The position numbers and the translations under genes are program-made. From the NCBI GenBank assembly GCA_025356795.1, contig JANXRR010000238.1:1-7139 (forward strand): a stretch of DNA of 7,139 nucleotides, given 5' to 3'. Shown in pieces: positions 1 through 5,789 of the stretch; positions within the stretch are counted from its first letter, which is position 1, and every line of letters begins with the position of its first letter. Under the pieces are notes generated by a model. It had not been told where the DNA came from. It searched no databases and saw only the letters and a program-made list of their open reading frames with translations. Origin of the DNA: Bacteroidia bacterium (lineage in GTDB: Bacteria > Bacteroidota > Bacteroidia > Cytophagales > Cyclobacteriaceae).

Positions 1-1421
1 GGTGTCCCACCGGCTGCATCTTGCGAAGCAACCCAACTCAAAGGGTCCGTTGAGGATTTGTTCAAGTCTATTTTTTCCAGCGACCAGCCCCCTTGCTGCT
101 TGTCCACATCCCGGTACCAGCTCAGGGAATAGTTCAACGAATCAACGGTTAAACCAGAATTGCTTTTCAATAAAATCAAATCGCCCGAATTATTGAGGCT
201 TGGAAAGTTGGCAATGCCAATCACATTTTGGTAAGCCGAAAACAAAGCAGCATTAGTTGAGGAAGAGACTATCAAATACTGATTTGGCAAAATAATTTGC
301 TGGGAAAAAGTCGCGGTCGAACTTCCATCAGTTAATTTCCATCCATTCAAGTCAAAGGGATTTAAGCTCCGGTTATAAATCTCAATAAACTCGGCTGCAG
401 GCAATCCAATAACAGGATCTGGATCGGGAAGAATTTCGGAAATGACGAGATCATTTTTGCTTTCAGCAATAGCAAGAAAATATAAAAATGATAGTGAGGT
501 GGAACTCATGGTATTGCCAACCAAATCTTTTACACCAGATACTGTCAACTGATTTTGAATTCCATTGGCAAAAGTTTTAGAGAAAGTCAACTTCACTGTT
601 TTTTGATCAGGTTGCAATACGGCTGACAAAGGATTATCCAGACCATTATCTGCAAAATAATTGGTAATAGTTTGAGCAGTGGATTGATCTAATTTCTCTG
701 AAAACAAAATACTAAGTTGATTGGACGCGGTAACTTTAACTGAAATAACAGTAGGTGGGGTATTGTCTACTTGAGCAGGACCGGCATAAAAATCATCATA
801 GTAAAATTTGGTTGAATTGCTCAAGGTGTAAACACACAATACACCTATTGACTGAGATGCCGTGTAGGAGGTATCAGTCCCAGTTGCTTCGAGTGAAAAG
901 TTAGCCCCACCCGTGTAATCTGTAAAGATTTTCCAAACGCCATTATTATCACGTGTTACTTTTATTCGAACAGAAAATGAGTTGGCAATTGAACCATTTG
1001 TAGCCCTACAAACAGAAGTGCTTGTGCTGCCCGCTTGCTTAAACAGTTCTATGGCATCGGCAGAGCCCGCCTCGCCAAATTGCAAGTAATAACCATTCAA
1101 TGGTCCGCTTAAATTCGATTGATTGCTTACCAAATAAACCCTTCCATAGTTGCTTGACGAAGGGGCAAAACTTTGCTTTACATATACTTGCCACTCGTAA
1201 TTGTTGAGGGTGCTTGCAAAAAAGGAAGTTGCCAAATTGGAGCTTCCAGCTATAGCGTTGTTAAGTTGCAATTGTTGAGAAGCGTTAACTAAAAATTGGC
1301 TTGCTGATCCTGTCCATCCAGGATTGTTTGTGAAATCTCCATCGCTAAAGCTATCTGAAACTTGCGCATGGGTTACCAATGAGTAAAAAACCAAGAGAAC
1401 TATGAATGGATATATTTTCAT
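1..1421 (-). CDS. Secreted lamin-tail-domain protein with LamG-like and SbsA Ig-like domains (partial, 3' end off left edge)
   Basis: An open frame runs from an ATG at 1421 to the window edge (473 codons plus 2 nt) with no stop, so the C-terminus is missing. Residues 1-19 look like a signal peptide (MKIYPFIVLLVFYSLVTHA, then Q). Residues about 20-216 start with DSFSDGDF and end with FYYDDFYAGP, resembling a LamG/concanavalin-type jelly roll. Residues about 218-315 (VDNTPPTVISV..., ILFSEKLD) look like an SbsA/Big_5 Ig-like domain. Residues about 321-450 (LVISEILPDPDP, AEFIEIYN, LNGWKL, WSLEKID) match a lamin-tail domain. In Bacteroidota such proteins are exported to the surface or medium, often with a C-terminal type IX secretion or anchoring signal; that end is not visible here. 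The role is unknown; adhesion or substrate binding is only a guess. It diverges from asd. Confidence 0.88.
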   Translation of the reverse strand, partial: MKIYPFIVLLVFYSLVTHAQVSDSFSDGDFTNNPGWTGSASQFLVNASQQLQLNNAIAGSSNLATSFFASTLNNYEWQVYVKQSFAPSSSNYGRVYLVSNQSNLSGPLNGYYLQFGEAGSADAIELFKQAGSTSTSVCRATNGSIANSFSVRIKVTRDNNGVWKIFTDYTGGANFSLEATGTDTSYTASQSIGVLCVYTLSNSTKFYYDDFYAGPAQVDNTPPTVISVKVTASNQLSILFSEKLDQSTAQTITNYFADNGLDNPLSAVLQPDQKTVKLTFSKTFANGIQNQLTVSGVKDLVGNTMSSTSLSFLYFLAIAESKNDLVISEILPDPDPVIGLPAAEFIEIYNRSLNPFDLNGWKLTDGSSTATFSQQIILPNQYLIVSSSTNAALFSAYQNVIGIANFPSLNNSGDLILLKSNSGLTVDSLNYSLSWYRDVDKQQGGWSLEKIDLNKSSTDPLSWVASQDAAGGT

Positions 1422-1441
1422 AGCATTATTGTTTAAAGTAT

Positions 1442-1449
1442 TATTTTTG
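1442..1449 (+). promoter_or_regulatory. Candidate Bacteroidota -7 element for asd
   Basis: TATTTTTG fits the Bacteroidota housekeeping -7 consensus TAnnTTTG and lies 22 nt before the asd ATG. It would give a leader of roughly 15 nt. The upstream element is poor: only a TTTTC at about 1415-1419 stands near the expected -33 position. The leader that follows is A-rich with no Shine-Dalgarno sequence, which is usual in this phylum. This is a motif match in AT-rich DNA, so it is weak evidence. Confidence 0.3.
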
Positions 1450-1471
1450 CACCTCTAAATTAGACAAAAAA

Positions 1472-2464
1472 ATGAAATTAGCTATCGTTGGGGCTACAGG
1501 CTTAGTTGGCCAAGAAGTTTTAAGAGTGCTTGAAGAGCGCAATGTTCAATTCGATGAATTATTTTTGATAGCTTCCGCCAAATCGGTTGGTCAAAAAATA
1601 AAGTTTAAGGGTAAAGAATACTCAGTAAAAAGCATAGAGGAAGGTTGTGAGCTAGCAACAGATGTGGCGATTTTTTCGGCAGGAGGTGGCACATCTTTAG
1701 ATTGGGCACCCAAATATGCTGAAATGGGAACAATTGTTATAGATAACTCATCGGCTTGGCGCATGGATCCCACCAAGAAATTAGTGGTGCCAGAAATCAA
1801 TGGAAATGAGATTAAAGCTGATGATAAAATTATTGCGAACCCAAATTGTTCTACCATTCAAATGGTGTTGGCATTAGCACCGCTTCATAATAAGTATAAA
1901 ATAAAAAGGATTGTTGTTTCGACTTATCAATCAGTAACAGGCACGGGCAAAGATGCAGTTCAGCAAATGATGGAAGAAAGGCAGGGCATTGATGGGATAA
2001 AAGTTTACCCACATCGAATCGATAAAAACGTGTTGCCTCATATTGACTCATTTCTTGACAACGGCTATACCAAGGAAGAAATGAAAATGGTGAACGAGAC
2101 GCGCAAAATTTTGGGCGATCAATCAATAATGGTGACATCAACTACGGTTCGGGTTCCCACGGTTGGTGGCCATTCAGAAGCGATTAACGTTGAATTCTTC
2201 AACGAGTATGATTTGAAAGAAGTAAGGCAGATTCTTGAGAACACAGATGGTGTGATTGTTCAAGACGATGTTAAAAACAATGTGTATCCAATGCCAATTA
2301 ATTCTCATGGAAGAGATGAAGTGTTTGTAGGGCGCATTCGCAGGGATGAATCTCAACCCAAAACCTTGAACTTATGGGTAGTAGCAGATAACCTTAGAAA
2401 AGGAGCCGCTACCAATGCAGTGCAGATTGCTGAGTTTTTGATGGAGAAGAGCCTGATATATTAA
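1472..2464 (+). CDS. asd: Aspartate-semialdehyde dehydrogenase
   Basis: Asd catalyses NADPH-dependent reduction of L-4-aspartyl phosphate to L-aspartate 4-semialdehyde in the cytoplasm. This is the branch point to diaminopimelate/lysine and to threonine, methionine and isoleucine. The 330-residue protein is full length for the family. It has the N-terminal NADP-binding loop VGATGLVG (6-13), the active-site cysteine C126 within NPNCST (123-128), the substrate-binding segment RVPTVGGHSEA (227-237) with R227 and the catalytic H234, and the C-terminal helix NLRKGAATNAVQIAE (308-322). The ATG at 1472 follows an A-rich leader and places the Rossmann strand directly at the N-terminus, as in homologues. 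No frameshift or missing key residue was seen. lemA follows 44 nt downstream on the same strand, possibly co-transcribed; there is no obvious functional link. Confidence 0.97.
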   Translation: MKLAIVGATGLVGQEVLRVLEERNVQFDELFLIASAKSVGQKIKFKGKEYSVKSIEEGCELATDVAIFSAGGGTSLDWAPKYAEMGTIVIDNSSAWRMDPTKKLVVPEINGNEIKADDKIIANPNCSTIQMVLALAPLHNKYKIKRIVVSTYQSVTGTGKDAVQQMMEERQGIDGIKVYPHRIDKNVLPHIDSFLDNGYTKEEMKMVNETRKILGDQSIMVTSTTVRVPTVGGHSEAINVEFFNEYDLKEVRQILENTDGVIVQDDVKNNVYPMPINSHGRDEVFVGRIRRDESQPKTLNLWVVADNLRKGAATNAVQIAEFLMEKSLIY

Positions 2465-2508
2465 TTGGAGTACAATTATTAACTTGTAAAAAATTTAAAC
2501 AAACAGTT

Positions 2509-3093
2509 ATGGAAATAATAAAAAAATATTGGTGGGTGGGTGTTTTAGTGATTTTGGCATTTTGGGTGATTGGCTCTTACAATGGCATTGCAGGTAAAGA
2601 CCAGGTAGTGAAAAAGGCGTGGGGCGATGTAGAATCTGACTATCAAAGAAGGTCTGATTTAATTCCAAATTTGGTCAATACTGTAAAAGGATATGCAAAT
2701 TTTGAACAAAAGACTTTAATAGAGGTAACTCAGGCGAGAGCAAGTGCTACTCAAATGAAAATCGATCCTACTAATCTTACGCCTGAAAAGCTGGAGCAAT
2801 TTCAACAAGCACAGTCTGGCTTGAGCTCCGCCATTGGAAGGTTATTGGTGGTTTCGGAAAATTATCCTGAATTAAAAGCCAACCAAAATTTCCTTGATCT
2901 TCAAGCTCAACTAGAAGGCACAGAAAACAGAATTTCTGTTTCCCGAAAGCGCTTCAATGAGGCTGTTCAGTTATTTAATACTGCAATTGTTGGTTTTCCT
3001 GGCAATCTTGTTGCCAAATTAGGAGGATTTACAGAGAAAGGGTTCTTCAAAGCTGCCGCGGGTGCAGACAAAGCTCCGGAGGTTAAATTTTAA
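2509..3093 (+). CDS. lemA: LemA family membrane-anchored protein
   Basis: The 194-residue protein is of typical LemA length. A single hydrophobic segment at about residues 8-25 (WWVGVLVILAFWVIGSYN) anchors it, and the remainder is a helical domain predicted to lie outside the cytoplasm. Family hallmarks are QRRSDLIPNLVNTVKGYANF (46-65), the YPELKANQNFLDLQAQLEGT block (119-138) followed by ENRISVSRKRFN (139-150), and the C-terminal FPG...GF pattern. The biochemical function of LemA proteins is not settled. In many bacteria lemA is followed by genes for TPM-domain (YgcG-like) proteins; here a transcription terminator follows at once, so this copy stands alone behind asd. The ATG at 2509 has an A-rich leader and starts just before the membrane segment. 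Confidence 0.94.
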   Translation: MEIIKKYWWVGVLVILAFWVIGSYNGIAGKDQVVKKAWGDVESDYQRRSDLIPNLVNTVKGYANFEQKTLIEVTQARASATQMKIDPTNLTPEKLEQFQQAQSGLSSAIGRLLVVSENYPELKANQNFLDLQAQLEGTENRISVSRKRFNEAVQLFNTAIVGFPGNLVAKLGGFTEKGFFKAAAGADKAPEVKF

Positions 3094-3101
3094 AATTGGT
3101 G

Positions 3102-3133
3102 AAAAAGCCTGATCAATTTTGGTCAGGCTTTTT
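3102..3133. terminator. Bidirectional intrinsic terminator between convergent lemA and the kdsC-like gene
   Basis: Bases 3102-3114 pair with 3121-3133. The 13-bp stem is AAAAAGCCTGATC with GATCAGGC-type complement, including one G·T wobble at 3113/3122, around the loop AATTTT (3115-3120). A run of T follows on the plus strand (to 3134), and the run of A at 3102-3106 gives a U-tract on the minus strand, so the hairpin can stop transcription from both sides. It begins 8 nt after the lemA stop. On the minus strand it contains the last codons and the stop of the kdsC-like gene. Confidence 0.85.
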
Positions 3134-3820
3134 TATTTCGCTAGCCACGTATAGAGTAGTTTCAACTTGCTGGCGTGAATTTAAATATGTCTGATACTTT
3201 GCGGAAAACTCAAGCCGGTTAGTTACTGTTTCACTATAATTCCCTCTTATTCCAATGATCAATTCACACACCTCGCGAATTGCATGATGGCCCCCTTCAT
3301 TAAAAGTTATGTAATCGGCAAGAGTTTCTTTGCGGATAAAGTCATTGAGTATAGGACTGGCATTTCTGTGAATCTGAATTTTAAGGCCACACAGTTTAGC
3401 CATTCCTAAATCAAGCACATCATCAAAAACAAAAGCAACTTCTTGTGCATGCAATTTATTCTCAGTTAAAAAATAAGAGAATGACTCAATTTTGTTTTTT
3501 GATTTTGTATGGATACAGGTGAAATGCTCGCGCATGGCCAAACTAATAGCAGATTCATTTGCCTCGCCAGTAATAATTGCCACTGTAGGTAAGCTTCCGA
3601 ACAATAACCAATGACTAAATCGTAATAAATTTGTGCCCATTGCATCGGGTTCACTGAAGCCACTCGTATGACCAACGCCCTTTGTACCAGAATTGAAAAC
3701 ACCATCCCAATCAAAAACGAAGGCTTTTATTTTAGCTAGCTTTTGTTGTAAAAGAAAAGGTGAAACAATGAATGCTCCACCTTTAGATGAAAATAGTTTT
3801 TCTATCTCTGACAGTTCCAA
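3113..3820 (-). CDS. KdsC-like HAD-superfamily phosphatase (3-deoxy-ulosonate phosphate phosphatase candidate), TTG start
   Basis: KdsC hydrolyses KDO 8-phosphate to KDO in the cytoplasm; this 235-residue protein is a divergent relative. Visible HAD motifs are motif I FDWDGVF (nucleophile D37, acid/base D39), motif II IITG (T84), motif III lysine K110 in KNKIESF, and motif IV FDDVLD (D133, D134, D137). The C-terminal GGHHAIREVCELI (176-188) parallels the GGxGAVRE tail of KdsC. Spacing between motifs I and II is like capless C0 KdsC enzymes. It is longer than the usual 170-190 residues, with about 33 extra residues before motif I and about 45 after the tail motif. The start is a TTG at 3820; no in-frame ATG precedes the DxD motif. 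It lies 2 nt after the stop of the upstream gene, suggesting translational coupling. The last codons lie in a terminator hairpin. The exact substrate is inferred from context. Confidence 0.85.
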   Translation of the reverse strand: MELSEIEKLFSSKGGAFIVSPFLLQQKLAKIKAFVFDWDGVFNSGTKGVGHTSGFSEPDAMGTNLLRFSHWLLFGSLPTVAIITGEANESAISLAMREHFTCIHTKSKNKIESFSYFLTENKLHAQEVAFVFDDVLDLGMAKLCGLKIQIHRNASPILNDFIRKETLADYITFNEGGHHAIREVCELIIGIRGNYSETVTNRLEFSAKYQTYLNSRQQVETTLYVASEIKKPDQN

Positions 3821-3822
3821 TG

Positions 3823-4836
3823 TTAATCTTCTTTCAAGTCTTGAATATCTAACATGCCAACCGGCTTACCGTTATCAGTAACTAAAATAGTGTCTACTTT
3901 AGTCTTCTTGAAAATATCGGAGGCATCGTTCAAGATGGCAGTAGATTCAATTGAAATCGGAGCCTTATATGTAAATGAACTCAATGGCTTGGCCAGTACC
4001 TCACGCCCATTCTCCTGAAGGTTTCTGCGAAGATCACCATCAGTGAAAATGCCAATCACAGTTCCGGTTGAGTTAACAACAGCTACACTTCCAAACCCAT
4101 ATTCAGTCATTTTCACCAACGCATCAGTCACTGAAAGATCAGCACTTACAATTGGATTGGTTGGTTTGATTACATCCTTTACTTTGGTTGTTAACAAGCG
4201 CGTGTGTTCAATAAATTGTTGTGTTCCGAGTGTAGTAAAATTATTTTCGGTCAATGCTTTCAAGACTTTCCAAGGAGCAGTAATGGTATGAACGCCTAAT
4301 GTAATGGCATTGCGCACGTGCTCAGCATGACGAACCGATGAGAACATTACTTTCGTGTCATAGCCATATGTTTCTACTGCATTTACGCATTGATTAACCA
4401 ACTCTAAAGCATCATGCCCCTGATCTTGCAAACGCCCTACCAAGGGGCACACATAGGTTGCCCCTGCCTGCATAGCCATATATGCTTGCTGGAGCGTGTA
4501 AACTAAATGTACGTTTACTAATAAATTATCTTTCCTTAGTAAGTAACAAGCGCGAACACCTTCCAGCGAAACTGGAATTTTGAAAACCGTTTTCTTCGGA
4601 TCAAGGCCTAAGTTTAGCTGCCGTTTAGCTTCGGCCACCACTTCTTCGGCAGAATTTCCCAACGCTTCAATTTGCAGCACAGGAACTATTTTAGCAAGCT
4701 TTAAAATCAAGCCGTCAACATCAGTAATTCCACCCCGATGCATAAAAGTGGGAGTGGTTGTTAATCCGTTTAAGAAGCCTAGTTTAAAAGCTTCTTCTAT
4801 TTCTTTGAGATCTGCTGAATCAAGGTATAATTCCAT
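3823..4836 (-). CDS. Transaldolase-family (TalC/FSA-like) domain fused to a KdsD-type CBS pair
   Basis: The protein has 337 residues. Residues 1-215 form a TalC/fructose-6-phosphate-aldolase-type barrel: MELYLDSADL with D6, GLTTTPT (24-30), E57 at the transaldolase Glu/FSA Gln position, Schiff-base lysine K86 in VFKIPVS, AGATYVCPLVGRLQDQG (124-140) and FSSVRHAEHV (165-174). Two usually conserved residues differ: the Thr of the N-x-T-L motif is His110, and the Ser of Y-[IV]-S-P-F is Cys130. Residues 221-275 and 282-337 are two CBS motifs; the first contains GIFTDGDLRR (262-271), a sequence typical of KdsD/KpsF arabinose-5-phosphate isomerases. KdsD has an SIS domain before its CBS pair and is of similar total length, so this looks like a catalytic-domain swap. 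The gene lies 24 nt after the kdsA-like gene and 2 nt before the kdsC-like gene. The domains are clear; the reaction is unknown. Confidence 0.9.
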   Translation of the reverse strand: MELYLDSADLKEIEEAFKLGFLNGLTTTPTFMHRGGITDVDGLILKLAKIVPVLQIEALGNSAEEVVAEAKRQLNLGLDPKKTVFKIPVSLEGVRACYLLRKDNLLVNVHLVYTLQQAYMAMQAGATYVCPLVGRLQDQGHDALELVNQCVNAVETYGYDTKVMFSSVRHAEHVRNAITLGVHTITAPWKVLKALTENNFTTLGTQQFIEHTRLLTTKVKDVIKPTNPIVSADLSVTDALVKMTEYGFGSVAVVNSTGTVIGIFTDGDLRRNLQENGREVLAKPLSSFTYKAPISIESTAILNDASDIFKKTKVDTILVTDNGKPVGMLDIQDLKED

Positions 4837-4860
4837 AATGCTTTTATTAACGATGGTAAA

Positions 4861-5694
4861 TTAATTTCTCGTACTTACTTCAATGTTATGGATCTCTATC
4901 AAAGGCTTTAAAAACTCCTCTAATCCATAAACAGATAGCTGGCTCGCTGCATCGCATAAGGCTTTTTCAGGATCAGGATGTGTTTCAATAAAAACACCAT
5001 CAACGCCCGCTGCCACACCTGCACGTGAAAGAACAGGCAAAAATTCTCTTGCACCTCCTTTTGAATCAGCACTTGGTATGCCATACTTGCGAATAGAGTG
5101 TGTGATATCAAATACTACAGGGTAGCCCGTTTTATTCATGTGATAAAAACTCCTTGGGTCAACCACTAAATCGTTATAACCAAACGTAAAACCACGTTCG
5201 GTTAAAATGATTTGATCATTACCCGAATCCACACATTTGCCCACAGGGTGCTTCATGTTTTCGGGAGCCAAGAATTGGCCGTGTTTAATATTTACAACCC
5301 TGCCCGATTTTGCCGCTGCCACCATCAAATCAGTTTGCATGCACAAGTAAGCAGGAATTTGAAGTACGTCCACAACAGTGGCAACTTCTGTAACTTGGCT
5401 CGGATAATGAATATCGGTAAGCACAGGAAAGCCAAATTGTTCTTTTATTTTCGCCAAGACGGCAATGCCTTTTGTGACACCTGGCCCGGTATAATATTTT
5501 AAGTTGCTCCTATTATCTTTTTGATATGAAGACTTGTAGATGATCTTAATTTTTAACTTCTCAGAAACTTCCTTTAATTTCTCAGCGGTTTTCATCATAA
5601 TACCCTCCTCCTCAATAACACAAGGGCCGGAGATTACGAACAACTCTTTACTTCCGCATTCTATATCTCCAACACGAACAATTTTCTTTTCCAT
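4861..5694 (-). CDS. kdsA: KdsA-like 3-deoxy-D-manno-octulosonate 8-phosphate synthase family protein
   Basis: KdsA condenses PEP with arabinose 5-phosphate to give KDO 8-phosphate, the precursor of the LPS inner-core sugar KDO. The 277-residue length is normal. The barrel is recognisable from FVISGPCVIE (19-28), TDIH (93-96), LQIPAYLC (111-118), NIKHGQF (135-141), TERGFTFGYNDLVVD (165-179), DITHS (196-200) and FIETHPDPEKALCDA (235-249). C25, H199, E237 and D248 match the metal ligands of class II (metal-dependent) enzymes such as the Aquifex one. Departures from the canonical family are K-D-N-R-S (59-63) instead of K-A-N-R-S, Q58 where Asp is usual, and M119 in place of Arg in R-Q-T-D-L. The acceptor sugar may therefore not be arabinose 5-phosphate, and the symbol is a family assignment. 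The ATG at 5694 starts a few residues before the first strand. It heads a tight three-gene set. Confidence 0.88.
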   Translation of the reverse strand: MEKKIVRVGDIECGSKELFVISGPCVIEEEGIMMKTAEKLKEVSEKLKIKIIYKSSYQKDNRSNLKYYTGPGVTKGIAVLAKIKEQFGFPVLTDIHYPSQVTEVATVVDVLQIPAYLCMQTDLMVAAAKSGRVVNIKHGQFLAPENMKHPVGKCVDSGNDQIILTERGFTFGYNDLVVDPRSFYHMNKTGYPVVFDITHSIRKYGIPSADSKGGAREFLPVLSRAGVAAGVDGVFIETHPDPEKALCDAASQLSVYGLEEFLKPLIEIHNIEVSTRN

Positions 5695-5789
5695 ATCCTG
5701 AAGTAATTTACAGTTGACAAGACACCATTGACAAAAATGAATTCCGAAATGATAGAGTTGTCTATTGGTTGTTTTTCAACTTGTTATAA

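Noticed and set aside
2..196. Plus-strand open frame of 64 codons near the left edge
   Set aside because: It lies antisense to the lamin-tail coding frame, which has recognisable domains, and its own product resembles nothing known to me.
2462..2478. Inverted repeat TAATTG-GAGTA-CAATTA just after the asd stop, as a possible terminator
   Set aside because: The stem is only 6 bp, AT-rich and not followed directly by a T-run, so it would be a weak terminator; lemA could be co-transcribed with asd.
3823..4836. Ordinary KdsD (arabinose-5-phosphate isomerase) for the gene between the kdsA- and kdsC-like genes
   Set aside because: The C-terminal CBS pair fits KdsD, but the N-terminal 215 residues show transaldolase motifs with a Schiff-base lysine and no SIS domain.
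4580..4864. Plus-strand open frame of 94 codons, and a similar one at 4043-4291
   Set aside because: Both are antisense to the transaldolase-CBS gene, low-complexity in translation, and show no family motif; they are reading-frame shadows.
5714..5734. Direct repeat TTGACAA (5714-5720 and 5728-5734) in the 95-bp infB-kdsA gap, considered as an operator or a -35 box
   Set aside because: A seven-base repeat in a short gap is easily chance. On the plus strand it would drive transcription antisense to infB, and TTGACA is not the Bacteroidota consensus.
5768..5780. Small GTTG-AAAAA-CAAC hairpin after the infB stop
   Set aside because: A 4-bp stem with no U-tract is too weak to call a terminator.
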